From: Pseudomonas sp. 8O | GTDB taxonomy: Bacteria > Pseudomonadota > Gammaproteobacteria > Pseudomonadales > Pseudomonadaceae | Assembly (NCBI RefSeq): GCF_902506495.1 | Contig: NZ_LR733264.1 | Location: 248,001 to 312,000 of the forward strand | Length of the DNA stretch: 64,000 nucleotides | Reading direction: 5' to 3' | Part shown: in pieces, positions 1 through 7,599 of the stretch | How positions within the stretch are numbered: position 1 is the stretch's first letter | Layout: every line of letters starts with the position of its first letter | Translations under genes and position numbers: made by a program | Notes under the pieces: model-generated | What the model saw: only the letters and a program-made list of their open reading frames with translations | Told to the model about the DNA's origin: nothing | The model's database searches: none

Positions 1-152
1 ACGAGCAGGTGCAGCTGGGTCAGTTGGTGGGCTCGCGGGCCTTACCCACCACGCTGTTCTACGACGCCGAGGGCCGACAGGTCGGCAGTCATCTGGGCGA
101 GCTGTCGCATGCCAGTCTGGAGCGGGCACTGGCCCGATTGCGGGAAGATTGA
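1..152 (+). CDS. thioredoxin-like (TlpA-type) protein, C-terminal end
   Basis: Partial gene entering from the left edge, read in the frame starting at base 3 and ending in TGA at 150-152. The 49 visible residues include ALPTTLFYDAEGRQVGSHLG, which carries the cis-proline segment (LPTT-x-FYD) and the following beta-strand/G turn of thioredoxin folds. An SH-x-SLERAL helix closes the domain. The active-site CxxC would lie upstream of the window, so the redox role is inferred from family resemblance only. It is convergent with the next gene, only 4 bases away. Confidence 0.7.
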   Translation, partial: EQVQLGQLVGSRALPTTLFYDAEGRQVGSHLGELSHASLERALARLRED

Positions 153-156
153 AGCG

Positions 157-918
157 TCAATTCAGCCACAGATCCTCGCCGGCATCCTGCAATTGCTGAT
201 ACACCCGATCCAGGTTCTCGCGCAGGCGCTCGGCATCAGGCGCTCGTCGTGAATAGATCAGCCGCAGCGGCAGACGCTGTACCTCGACGAAGGGCAGTTC
301 GCCCATGCCCAGTGTGCGTTTGGCCTGTTCGACGGGGGCCTGATAGTCCAGCAGGTAGTCGCCGCGTCGGCGCGCCAGCATTTCCAGGGCTGAGGTGTGG
401 TTAGCGGTACGGTGATGAGTGATATTGCGCGCCGGATCTTCCAGCCATTGATTGACGTCCTGCCAGTAGCTGTAGCCGGTGATCAGGATCACCCCGCGAT
501 CCTGCAGATCATCCGGAATGCGCGGTGCAGGTGTGTCGTGGCGAAAATACAGGTTGAGGGTGATCTCCCCCAGCAGATGCTTGCCTTCGAGGGTGTGCTC
601 TACCAGCTCCGGCTTGCCTGAGGCGCCGGCCCAGATATGTATGCTGCCGTCGAGCAGGCCGCTGTAGAGGCGGGCACCGGGGTAGGCGCGAAAGTCTGCC
701 TGGTATCCCGCCTCGTCGAGCAGGCGTGCGGTCAGCTCCAGGCCTGAACCACTGGGCTGGCCTTGGGCGTCGGTATAGGAAAAGGGTGGAAACTCGTAGT
801 AACCCACGTGAACGCGTTGCTTTGACTCGGCAGCATGAGCGGCGTGCAGCCATAGCAGGACGATGAATATCAGGCAGAAGCGTCTTGGCATCCGGGTATT
901 GCGGCTCTTGGCCGTCAT
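157..918 (-). CDS. periplasmic solute-binding protein (SBP_bac_3 / HisJ-like)
   Basis: 253 aa. The N-terminus has a basic stretch followed by a hydrophobic segment and AHAAES, a plausible signal peptidase I site near residue 31, so export to the periplasm is expected. The mature start VHVGYYEFPPFSYTDAQGQP is the typical first strand of family-3 amino-acid/polar-solute binding proteins. No permease or ATPase gene is adjacent, so this is a solitary binding protein; such orphans may feed a distant ABC transporter or act as sensors. The ligand cannot be read from the sequence. A second, distinct member of the same family lies at 3285-4028. Confidence 0.75.
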   Translation of the reverse strand: MTAKSRNTRMPRRFCLIFIVLLWLHAAHAAESKQRVHVGYYEFPPFSYTDAQGQPSGSGLELTARLLDEAGYQADFRAYPGARLYSGLLDGSIHIWAGASGKPELVEHTLEGKHLLGEITLNLYFRHDTPAPRIPDDLQDRGVILITGYSYWQDVNQWLEDPARNITHHRTANHTSALEMLARRRGDYLLDYQAPVEQAKRTLGMGELPFVEVQRLPLRLIYSRRAPDAERLRENLDRVYQQLQDAGEDLWLN

Positions 919-948
919 TTGTTGTTATCGAGTGGTGCCCCACGAGCA

Positions 949-974
949 TGGACAAGTCGCGGTGGACTTGTCCA
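949..974. repeat. 10-bp stem inverted repeat between two minus-strand genes
   Basis: Arms TGGACAAGTC and GACTTGTCCA are perfect complements around a 6-base loop, in the 67-base gap between the binding-protein start and the end of the EEP-family gene. There is no T-run on either side, so a classical intrinsic terminator is not supported. A related hairpin with GGACAA/TTGTCC arms occurs at 8989-9014, which suggests a dispersed repeat. Confidence 0.5.
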
Positions 975-985
975 GTTCTGCACGT

Positions 986-2077
986 TTATTCCTGACTTGG
1001 CAGGAAAAAGCGACCGATCACCGGCAAATGGTCGGAAATGGTCAGGGTATCGCGCTGGCGAACCTGGCTGGCGAAGGGCGTCAGGCGCGGGCTGTAGAAC
1101 AGGTAGTCGAGAGTGCGATCCGGGCCGCTGGCGGCGGGATCATTGGGGTAATGGGTGTACCACCTGGCCTGATCCTCGCCGCTGGCCTGTTGCAGGCTGG
1201 GGATCATCGGGTAGCGCTGGGCCAGGTCCTGCAGTTCGCTGTCGGCTGCGTACCAGCTACGTTGATCCTCCGGCAGATGCTGGAACTGGCCGGGCGGCAG
1301 CAGGTTGAGGTCGCCGCCCAGCACCCAGGTCTTGTCGCTGTTTTGCAGCTGCTGGAGCAGGCCGTCGGTCATCTCCACCTGGCGCTGCATGGTGTCCGCG
1401 CCCTGGGCGAAGGCATCGAAATGGGTATTGATCGCGACCAGTTCGTCGCCGCCACGAATCGGCAGGTAGCTGACCAGCAGGGCGCGCTTGAGCTGGAACT
1501 GACGGCTCAGCAGGTCGCTTTCCAGCATGGGCAGTTGCAGGCGTTCGGCGCGGGCGATCTGGAAGCGGCTGAGGGTGCCGAGCTTCATGCCGACGCTGCC
1601 GAGGATGCGCGGGTGCGGGACGAAGCCGGCCTTCCAGTAGAAGGCCTGGGTGCTGCAGGGGTAAAGGTCGCTCAGGCGCGCCTGCAGCAGGGCCAGCTGA
1701 TCCTGGTAGTCGCTGGCCCTGGCGTTGTCGTGCAACTCCTGCAGCAGCACGACATCCGGTTGTTCGTCGCGCAGCACGCGTACCACTTCATCCAGGGTGA
1801 CAGCCAGATCGGCGCTGCTCGGGCGCTCATCCGGGCCATCGCCGCCGGGTAGGTCGTACCAGAACACATGGCCTTTGCCGGCCAGGTACTGCACGTTCCA
1901 GGTCATCACCTTGAGTGCCTGACCGGGTTGCAGCTGGGCGACTTGGCCAGTGCATGACACGGCTGCCTCCTCACGGGGGAGCGGGCGCCAGGTCAGGCTG
2001 TAGACCAGCGCAATCAGCACCGCGAGTAATGACAACACAATGAGCAGGAGCAGACGAAGCGGGCGGGGCAGGGACAT
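986..2077 (-). CDS. endonuclease/exonuclease/phosphatase (EEP) family protein, membrane-anchored
   Basis: 363 aa from the ATG at 2075-2077 (MSLPRPLRLLLLIVLSL); the open frame extends further upstream but that part is low-complexity shadow of the opposite strand. Residues about 8-28 form one hydrophobic helix (anchor or signal). The body shows the EEP series: VMTWNVQYLAG (metal-binding Asn), LLQELHDN (catalytic Glu), GGDLNLLP (Asp/Asn) and a C-terminal TISDHLPVIG (Asp-His pair). The family cleaves phosphodiesters in nucleic acids, inositol phosphates or sphingomyelin; the substrate here is unknown. The anchored N-terminus suggests action at or outside the inner membrane. Confidence 0.8.
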   Translation of the reverse strand: MSLPRPLRLLLLIVLSLLAVLIALVYSLTWRPLPREEAAVSCTGQVAQLQPGQALKVMTWNVQYLAGKGHVFWYDLPGGDGPDERPSSADLAVTLDEVVRVLRDEQPDVVLLQELHDNARASDYQDQLALLQARLSDLYPCSTQAFYWKAGFVPHPRILGSVGMKLGTLSRFQIARAERLQLPMLESDLLSRQFQLKRALLVSYLPIRGGDELVAINTHFDAFAQGADTMQRQVEMTDGLLQQLQNSDKTWVLGGDLNLLPPGQFQHLPEDQRSWYAADSELQDLAQRYPMIPSLQQASGEDQARWYTHYPNDPAASGPDRTLDYLFYSPRLTPFASQVRQRDTLTISDHLPVIGRFFLPSQE

Positions 2078-2167
2078 GGCGAAACGGGCGGCTATGCTGG
2101 AAGGAGGCGAGGATACCTGACTGCGGCCTGTCGGCCCAGGCATGCGCGATCCTGCCGGGAGGTTGCG

Positions 2168-2407
2168 ATGAACCAGCCGCTGATCGCCCAGCGTGGCCCC
2201 TACGCGGTGGATGTGGAGGCCGGGCGGGATTATTTCTGGTGCCGTTGCGGGCACAGCGCCAGCCAGCCATTCTGCGATGGCAGCCACAAGGGCAGCGGGC
2301 TGACGCCACAGAAGTACCATGCCGAGCGCGCCGAACGGGTATTTTTCTGTGGCTGCAAGCACACGGCCACGCCCCCCTGTTGCGATGGCAGCCATAACAG
2401 GTTGTAG
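2168..2407 (+). CDS. CDGSH iron-sulfur domain protein
   Basis: 79 aa with two copies of the CDGSH signature: CRCGHSASQPFCDGSH and CGCKHTATPPCCDGSH. Each supplies three Cys and one His for a [2Fe-2S] cluster, as in mitoNEET-type proteins; bacterial members with two motifs in one short chain are known. Function is redox or Fe-S handling in the cytoplasm, with no defined substrate. The gene is divergent from the EEP gene and lies 32 bp upstream of the SDR, probably in one transcript with it. Confidence 0.9.
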   Translation: MNQPLIAQRGPYAVDVEAGRDYFWCRCGHSASQPFCDGSHKGSGLTPQKYHAERAERVFFCGCKHTATPPCCDGSHNRL

Positions 2408-2439
2408 TGTCGGCGAGGCCAGGGCAGCGGGAGCAACGC

Positions 2440-3285
2440 ATGTATCGCAAGGTATTCGCCAACAAGGTGTTCGACCGCAAGGTCGTACTCATCACGGGAG
2501 GTTGTGCCGGCATCGGTCGCGCCCTGGCGATGCGCCTGGCCCAGGCTGGTGCGCGGCTGGTGATTCTCGATCTGCAGCAGGCGTCGCTGGACAGCCTGGT
2601 GCAGCACCTGGCCGATCATCACAACGCCGAGGCTCTGGGCCTGCTCTGCGACGTCGCTGACGCCGAGGCGGTGCAGCGCGCGGTGGCGCTGGCGGTGGAG
2701 CGTTTCGGCGGCATCGATGTGCTGGTCAACAATGCCGGCATCACTCATCGCAGCACCTTCGCCGAGACCAGTCTGGAGGTCTTCCAGCGGGTCATGGCGG
2801 TCAACTATTTCGGTGCGCTCTACTGCACCCAGGCGGCGCTGCCCAGCCTGATTGCTCGGGGCGGGCAGATCATCGTGCTCAGCTCGCTATCGGGCATCGC
2901 GCCGTTGCTCTATCGCAGCGCTTACAACGCCAGCAAGCACGCGCTGCACGGCTTGTTCGAGACACTGCGCTTTGAGCTCAAGGGCTCGGGTGTGAACGTG
3001 ATGCTGGTGTGCCCTGGCTTTACCGCGACAGATCTGCGCAAGAATGCCCTGGTCGGTGACGGCTCGGTGGCCGCCCAGCCACCCTTGGCGATGGGCAAGG
3101 TGGCTTCGCCGCAGGATGTCGCCGAGGCCATCTACCATGGGGCGCTCAAGCGTCGGCGTCTGTTGGTGTTGTCCAACGTCGATTGGCGTGCCCGGGTGCT
3201 GGCGCGCTTCTTCCCGAGGCTGTTCGAGCGGGTGCTGCTACCGCGGCTTTCCGGGTTGCGACCACAGCGTTCGGGGCGCAATTGA
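2440..3285 (+). CDS. short-chain dehydrogenase/reductase
   Basis: 281 aa from the ATG at 2440, chosen because GGGAG lies about 8 bases upstream; a GTG at 2407 overlapping the previous stop is possible but adds a non-conserved leader. The chain shows the classical SDR elements: VLITGGCAGIG (nucleotide-binding glycines), NNAG, a Ser in VLSSLSG, and YNASK (catalytic Tyr and Lys). LVCPGFTATDL follows, typical of the C-terminal substrate loop. NAD(P)-dependent oxidoreductase of unknown substrate. Its TGA overlaps the ATG of the next gene by one base, suggesting translational coupling. Confidence 0.85.
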   Translation: MYRKVFANKVFDRKVVLITGGCAGIGRALAMRLAQAGARLVILDLQQASLDSLVQHLADHHNAEALGLLCDVADAEAVQRAVALAVERFGGIDVLVNNAGITHRSTFAETSLEVFQRVMAVNYFGALYCTQAALPSLIARGGQIIVLSSLSGIAPLLYRSAYNASKHALHGLFETLRFELKGSGVNVMLVCPGFTATDLRKNALVGDGSVAAQPPLAMGKVASPQDVAEAIYHGALKRRRLLVLSNVDWRARVLARFFPRLFERVLLPRLSGLRPQRSGRN

Positions 3286-4028
3286 TGCGCCTCTGGCTGC
3301 TCGCACTGCTGGTCCTGGCGCCTCTGTGCCGTGCTGGCGAAGGCGAACCCTTGCGGGTGATCACTGACCTCTGGCCGCCCTTTCGCATGGAAGACGAGAA
3401 CGGTCAGTTGCAGGGGCTGGATATCGATCTGCTGGCCGAACTGTCACGGCGCACCGGGCTGCGCTTCGACGTGGAGCGGGCGCCCTGGGCGAGAGGGCTG
3501 GCTGCGCTGGAGCAGGGCAAGGCTGACCTGATGACCGGGCTGGCCAGGACGGCGGAGCGTGAGCGTTATATCCAGTATCTGGATGCGCCGTACTACGCGT
3601 GCTCGCCGCGTTTCTACGCCAATCCGGTGCTGGCCACGCGCCTGGACGACTACGAGAAGCTCCGCGGGCTGCGCATCGGCTATGTGCTGGAGTCGGTATA
3701 CTTCCAGCCGTTCGATGGCGATCAGGCGTTGAACAAGGTCGGTGTCAGTAACGAGAGCCAGTTGCTGCAGATGCTCGTGCGCGGCCGTATCGACGTGCTG
3801 GTGGGCACCGACTGCCAGGTCGACTACGCTTTGCTGACCCCCGAACTGGGCGGTCGCATCGTCAAGGCTGCCTACCGTCCCGAGGCGCGCACCGATCTCT
3901 ACATCGGTTTTTCCCGTCAGCGCCTGGAGCGTCTGCCGCAACTTGCGGCTGCGCTGGAGACCCTGCTACGCGAGGGTTGGGTAGCGCGAGCGGCTCGGCG
4001 TTACCAAGTGGTGGTGGCGCATCAATAG
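3285..4028 (+). CDS. periplasmic solute-binding protein (SBP_bac_3-like)
   Basis: 247 aa. The ATG at 3285 overlaps the stop of the SDR. A short hydrophobic leader (LWLLALLVLAPLCRAGEG) is a signal peptide with probable cleavage after CRA. The mature region LRVITDLWPPFRMEDENGQL and a following LDIDLLAELSRRTG are typical of family-3 binding proteins. No ABC permease is nearby. Pseudomonas genomes carry many such stand-alone proteins; the coupling to the SDR gives no clear hint of the ligand. Confidence 0.75.
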   Translation: MRLWLLALLVLAPLCRAGEGEPLRVITDLWPPFRMEDENGQLQGLDIDLLAELSRRTGLRFDVERAPWARGLAALEQGKADLMTGLARTAERERYIQYLDAPYYACSPRFYANPVLATRLDDYEKLRGLRIGYVLESVYFQPFDGDQALNKVGVSNESQLLQMLVRGRIDVLVGTDCQVDYALLTPELGGRIVKAAYRPEARTDLYIGFSRQRLERLPQLAAALETLLREGWVARAARRYQVVVAHQ

Positions 4029-4037
4029 CAGGCCCGG

Positions 4038-4475
4038 TCAGCCATGATCGTGTGGCTCGACGTATAGCTCGTACATCAGCTCCATATCCCAGTAAGCCGC
4101 CTCGATCTTGTGGCCGTCGAGGTCTCTGACGAAACAACCGTAGTAGGGCTCGCCGTAGTCCGGGCGCGGGCCTGGCTGGCCTTCGTCCGTGCCGCCGGCT
4201 GCCAGCGCCGCCTCGTGAAAGGCATGTACCGAGGCCTTGTCCGGGGCGACGAAGCCGAAGTGGCTGCCGTTGCCGAGCGTCGCCGGCTGACCATTGATTG
4301 GCGTCTGCACCCAGAACTCCGGGTACTCGCGGCCGAAGGCCACTGCCCCGGGATGGCGCATGATTTCCCGGCAACCGAGAGTGGCCAGCACCTTGGCGTA
4401 GAAGGCGCTGGCGGCGTCGAAGTCGTTGGTGCCGATGGACACGTGGGACAGGATGCTGGGATTCGTTTCGCTCAT
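4038..4475 (-). CDS. VOC (glyoxalase/bleomycin-resistance fold) protein
   Basis: 145 aa, single VOC module. It begins SHVSIGTNDFDAASAFYAKV, the usual first beta-alpha unit with a candidate metal-ligand His, and ends with VRDLDGHKIEAAYW, the conserved D-x-DG-x-KIE strand with a Glu ligand. The fold serves lyases, dioxygenases and drug-binding proteins; nothing here distinguishes between them. It is convergent with the solute-binding gene and stands alone. Confidence 0.8.
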   Translation of the reverse strand: MSETNPSILSHVSIGTNDFDAASAFYAKVLATLGCREIMRHPGAVAFGREYPEFWVQTPINGQPATLGNGSHFGFVAPDKASVHAFHEAALAAGGTDEGQPGPRPDYGEPYYGCFVRDLDGHKIEAAYWDMELMYELYVEPHDHG

Positions 4476-4509
4476 GGCGCTCTCCTTACACTGGCCAAAG
4501 CTGCAAGCC

Positions 4510-4671
4510 TAGCAGGTCGTTGAAAAACGTAGGCGAGGCAGCCATTGCAAGGCAAAAATAGGCGAAAAAGCGGAGTTTACGAGCTGTAAATGAGCATTTT
4601 GACTGGGCTCGCACGCGAGCCTGTTTTTAACGCAGCAATGGCAACGCAGGTAGTTTTTCAACAGCCTGCTA
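4510..4671. repeat. long-hairpin repeat element, copy 1
   Basis: 162-bp imperfect palindrome with ends TAGCAGG and CCTGCTA and inner arms GTTGAAAAAC / GTTTTTCAAC. Further paired blocks are GCCATTGC/GCAATGGC, AAAAATAGGC/GCCTGTTTTT, a central TTTAC-GAGCT-GTAAA and a short GGCTCGC/GCGAGCC hairpin. Copies with the same backbone lie at 12355-12516 and 21989-22134. It has no coding capacity, so it is a non-autonomous repeat or structured element. Its right end contains the TAG stop of the YciC-like gene. Confidence 0.9.
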
Positions 4672-5337
4672 GTCACTGTTCTCGCTATTCGCCGCCTGCT
4701 GCGGTTCGAGCAACATGAAAAGGCGAAATAGCACCACGATGGCGAACAGTTGCAGGAAGCCGTTGCCGGTCTGATGCAGCACCCATAGCAGGGTGTCGCT
4801 CTGACTCGGTTGCGTCCACCAGTCGAGCAGCCACAACGGCACCAGCACGTTGGCCAGGCAGGCGAACACCGGCCAGAAGCGCCCTTCGGTCAGCGTGAAG
4901 CTGGCCTGCAACGCGCGTAGCGGCGGCTCCTGGCGCAGTACCAGAATCAGTTCGGAGAAGGCCAGGCGCATCATGATCCAGATGCCCGGCACGATGAACA
5001 GCGACAGGCCGAGCATGATTGCCAGGGTGCTCAATCCGGTCATCAGGGCGAAGGCTGGCCACAGTTGCAGGCCGGCCGCGAACAGCGGCGCGTTGGCGGG
5101 CGTCTGGCCGATGCTGCGCGCATGCAGGAAGAGAATCAGCGGCGCGGCATACAGCGGGTAGAAGAGAATGCCGAGCAGCACGCCATAGGCCGGGTTGGCA
5201 CCTTCGCCGAGCTGGGCGGCGAGGATCGTCTGGGCGATGGCTTCGAGCAGCAACAGCGGCAGGGTCAGGCGGGCAATGGCCAGCAGGTTGTGGCTGGAGA
5301 AAAACCAGGCGTCGCGCAGGACGGACAGAGGCTTCAT
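4669..5337 (-). CDS. YciC-like inner-membrane protein
   Basis: 222 aa, strongly hydrophobic with about five or six membrane segments (for example LPLLLLEAIAQTILAAQ, LFYPLYAAPLILFLHA, LSLFIVPGIWIMMRLAF). The segment VPGIWIMMRLAFSELILV and the later FTLTEGRFWPVF fit the YciC/UPF0259 family. Function is unknown; it is an integral inner-membrane protein. Its stop codon sits in the outer edge of the long-hairpin element, and the residues just before it (QQAANSENSD) are polar. Confidence 0.7.
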   Translation of the reverse strand: MKPLSVLRDAWFFSSHNLLAIARLTLPLLLLEAIAQTILAAQLGEGANPAYGVLLGILFYPLYAAPLILFLHARSIGQTPANAPLFAAGLQLWPAFALMTGLSTLAIMLGLSLFIVPGIWIMMRLAFSELILVLRQEPPLRALQASFTLTEGRFWPVFACLANVLVPLWLLDWWTQPSQSDTLLWVLHQTGNGFLQLFAIVVLFRLFMLLEPQQAANSENSD

Positions 5338-5400
5338 CGGCAGGTTACCAAGTGTGTGGGCGTGGGCGCTGTAGCCGTTCGCCGGGGCAGTCGAATGAGT

Positions 5401-5886
5401 TCAAGGGTACTCCAGCTGCGCGTTGGGCAGTGCGGCGAGCAGACGCGGTAGTTCGTTACCAGGCACTTCCAGGGTCAGCTCGGGCGGGCCGGGTGAATAC
5501 AGCAAAAAGTCGCAGGCCAGCACCGCACGGTCGATCAGCAGGGTGATGCTGGCGTCATGTCCGAACGGACAGGCGCACATCGGCACGCAGCCGGTGCGCT
5601 CGATCAGTTCCTCGTCGCTGGCGATGCGCGGGCGACTGCCGAGCAGCGCTTTGAGCCTGGCCCAGTCGGCGCGGGCGCCTTCGACGCTGATCAGCATTGC
5701 GTATCTCTGCGGCCCCAGGCGCAGGAACAGGCTCTTGCTCTCCACGCCGCGCAGCCCAAAACGCTGGCGCACGGCGTGTGCGGTGGGGTAATCCAGCACT
5801 GGCTCGTGTTCGACCAGTCGATGAGCGATATCCAGGCGTTGCAGCAGTTCGAGATTGCGCTGGCAAAGCAGTTGTAGAGGCGTCAT
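5401..5886 (-). CDS. YbaK/EbsC-type aminoacyl-tRNA deacylase domain protein
   Basis: 161 aa from the ATG at 5884-5886 (MTPLQLLCQRNLELLQRLDI); the longer open frame upstream is not supported. Hallmarks of the family are the early HAVRQRFGLRG-x-ESKSLFLR segment and the later CPFGHDASITLLIDRAVL strand-turn, which in ProRS-associated editing enzymes forms the substrate pocket. Family members hydrolyse mischarged aminoacyl-tRNAs in trans (Cys-, Ala- or Pro-tRNA). Which one is edited here is not evident. It is divergent from the NYN gene. Confidence 0.8.
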   Translation of the reverse strand: MTPLQLLCQRNLELLQRLDIAHRLVEHEPVLDYPTAHAVRQRFGLRGVESKSLFLRLGPQRYAMLISVEGARADWARLKALLGSRPRIASDEELIERTGCVPMCACPFGHDASITLLIDRAVLACDFLLYSPGPPELTLEVPGNELPRLLAALPNAQLEYP

Positions 5887-5987
5887 GGCGGCAAGGATAG
5901 GGTCTGCGCCGCGCCTGGGCCAGCCCCGGCCGCATCCGCGGCCCAGCTCTGGCATACTGGCGGCTTCGTTGCCCCCGAGGACTCCCG

Positions 5988-6467
5988 GTGAAGAAGATCG
6001 CCGTATTCGCCGATGTGCAGAACCTCTACTACACGGTTCGCCAGGTCTATGGCTGCCACTTCGACTACAGCGTGCTGTGGGCCGAGGTCAGTCGCCGTGG
6101 TGTGATCGTCGAAGCGTACGCCTACGCCATCGACCGTGGCGACGCCAAGCAGCAGCAGTTCCAGCAGATCCTGCGCAAGCTCGGCTTCACCGTGAAGCTC
6201 AAACCCTATATCCAGCGCAGCGACGGCTCGGCCAAGGGCGATTGGGACGTCGGCATCACCATCGACGTGCTCGATGCCGTCGAGCGCGTCGACGAGATCG
6301 TTCTGGCCTCTGGCGATGGCGATTTCGACTTGCTGCTCGAGCGCGTGCGCAGCCGTGGCGTCGAGGCCATCGCCTATGGCGCGCCCGGGCTGACGGCGCA
6401 GTCGCTGATCCGTGCCGCCAGCTTGTACGTGCCCATCGAGGGTGAATTGTTGCTGCGTAATCACTGA
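5988..6467 (+). CDS. NYN (LabA/DUF88) domain ribonuclease-like protein
   Basis: 159 aa starting at GTG 5988, with a GAGG ribosome site 8 bases upstream. The PIN-like NYN domain fills the protein: FADVQNLYY (first Asp and Asn), KGDWDVGITIDVL (middle acidic residues) and ASGDGDFDLLLERV (third acidic cluster). These form the metal-binding site of predicted RNA-processing nucleases. It is a single-domain cytoplasmic protein with no partner gene. Confidence 0.88.
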   Translation: MKKIAVFADVQNLYYTVRQVYGCHFDYSVLWAEVSRRGVIVEAYAYAIDRGDAKQQQFQQILRKLGFTVKLKPYIQRSDGSAKGDWDVGITIDVLDAVERVDEIVLASGDGDFDLLLERVRSRGVEAIAYGAPGLTAQSLIRAASLYVPIEGELLLRNH

Positions 6468-6476
6468 GAACTTGTA

Positions 6477-6705
6477 AGAACCTGTTCACGATCTGCTGCG
6501 CGTCGGCCCTACTGCGTTAAAAACAGGCTCGGAAAGCCGCTTGCGGCTAACGCACTTCAGTGCGACCCCAAAGGGGCGAGCGAAGCGAGTAATGCTCATT
6601 TACAGCTCGTAAAGTCGAGCGCGACTCCGACCGTTCCTCGCCTTTTTTTGCGGGGCCGCCATCGGTGTTGTATGGCTCTAGCTCGCGAGATTGTGAACAG
6701 GTTCT
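6477..6705. repeat. dispersed palindromic repeat, variant of the long-hairpin family
   Basis: Bounded by inverted ends AGAACCTGTTCAC and GTGAACAGGTTCT. Inside, reversed relative to the 4510 element, are the shared blocks GTTAAAAACAGGCTCG and AATGCTCATTTACAGCTCGT, so it has the family core but different terminal repeats. It also carries CACTTCAGTGCGACCCC, a motif found in degenerate form near 36118-36150. No gene is seen in it. Confidence 0.8.
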
Positions 6706-6712
6706 AAGTCTA

Positions 6713-6840
6713 CTGCGCTCGGCATCCCGCGCTTCGGCTGTGCTCGCAATGCTCATGTATTTCAATACACTCCGCTTGCTGCGCGCAGGCGAAACGCGAC
6801 CTGCCATCGCTCGCGACGACTTCTTCACCAGTTCTGAGGT
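6713..6840. repeat. second, partial core-repeat copy
   Basis: Directly follows the 6477-6705 element. Shares GCTCGCAATGCTCAT...ACTCCGCTTGC with the family core, but the central hairpin is TGTATTtcAATACA instead of the TTTAC/GTAAA pair. The right part (GCGACCTGCCATCGCTCGCGACG) does not match other copies clearly. Together with its neighbour it fills the 378-base gap before the exonuclease gene; no ORF with coding character is present. Confidence 0.6.
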
Positions 6841-6845
6841 TTTAC

Positions 6846-7445
6846 GTGGAATCCATCGCCGTCATCGACTTCGAAACCACCGGCGTGTCGCCGAGCCAGG
6901 CGCGCGCCACCGAGATCGGCGTGGCGATCATCGAGGACGGGCGCATCGTCGACCGCTACCAGAGCCTGATGAATAGCGGCGCCTGGGTGCCGCCATTCAT
7001 CGAGCAGCTCACCGGTATCAGCAACGCCATGCTGCGCAACGCGCCGCCATCGGATCAGGTGATGAACGAGGTGGCCAACTTCATCGGGGAAAGGCCGCTG
7101 CTGGCGCATAACGCGTCCTTCGACCAGAAGTTCTGGGACGCCGAACTGGCGCGTGTGCGCCGTCGTCGTGCGCAGCCCTTCGCCTGCTCGCTGCTGCTAT
7201 CGCGGCGCCTGTTGCCCGAGGCACCTAGCCACAAGCTGGGCAACATCAACGCTTGGGCCGGCTTGCCGGATACCGGCCGTGCTCACCGCGCCCTGGCCGA
7301 TGCCGAGATGGCAGCGAACCTGACGTTGCATCTGTTCGGCCTGCTGCGTGAGCGCCATGGCCGGCACCAGGCCGACCATGCGTTTCTCTGCCAATTGCAG
7401 AATCTTTCGGCGGCCAAGGTACGGGCGCTGCTGGCCGCGGCGTAG
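6846..7445 (+). CDS. DnaQ-like 3'-5' exonuclease
   Basis: 199 aa, start GTG 6846. All three exonuclease motifs are visible: VIDFETTG (ExoI, Asp8 and Glu10), HNASFDQKFW (ExoII, from His88) and HRALADAEM (ExoIII of the HxAxxD type, His147 and Asp152). This is the DEDDh nuclease family of DNA polymerase III epsilon and related proofreading or repair nucleases; the protein is shorter than DnaQ and lacks its polymerase-binding tail. It likely degrades single-stranded DNA or RNA 3' ends. Confidence 0.9.
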   Translation: MESIAVIDFETTGVSPSQARATEIGVAIIEDGRIVDRYQSLMNSGAWVPPFIEQLTGISNAMLRNAPPSDQVMNEVANFIGERPLLAHNASFDQKFWDAELARVRRRRAQPFACSLLLSRRLLPEAPSHKLGNINAWAGLPDTGRAHRALADAEMAANLTLHLFGLLRERHGRHQADHAFLCQLQNLSAAKVRALLAAA

Positions 7446-7485
7446 CCTGGATTACATTCGGGCCACGCAGTACGCCGCTTCTTGT

Positions 7486-7540
7486 GTAGGAGCCCGCTTG
7501 CGGGCGATCCGCTGCCAATCGCCCGCAAGCGGGCTCCTAC
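7486..7540. repeat. REP pair (type A), inverted
   Basis: Two perfectly complementary 23-bp arms (GTAGGAGCCCGCTTGCGGGC-GAT and its reverse complement) separated by 9 bases. The GTAG head followed by a GC-rich palindrome is the standard Pseudomonas REP/REPIN form. Other pairs of this type are at 11037-11088, 53440-53504 and 54477-54536. It may also act as the end hairpin of the exonuclease transcript. Confidence 0.9.
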
Positions 7541-7599
7541 AAGCGGGTTGGCACGGGTAAACTACTCGCCAGTTCTTCTACTTCCTGCGGTTACCCTTC

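Noticed and set aside
997..1852. Long plus-strand open frame opposite the EEP gene (863-1852)
   Set aside because: It is the antisense shadow of a gene with clear catalytic motifs on the minus strand and has no ribosome site or family resemblance; such shadows are common in high-GC DNA.
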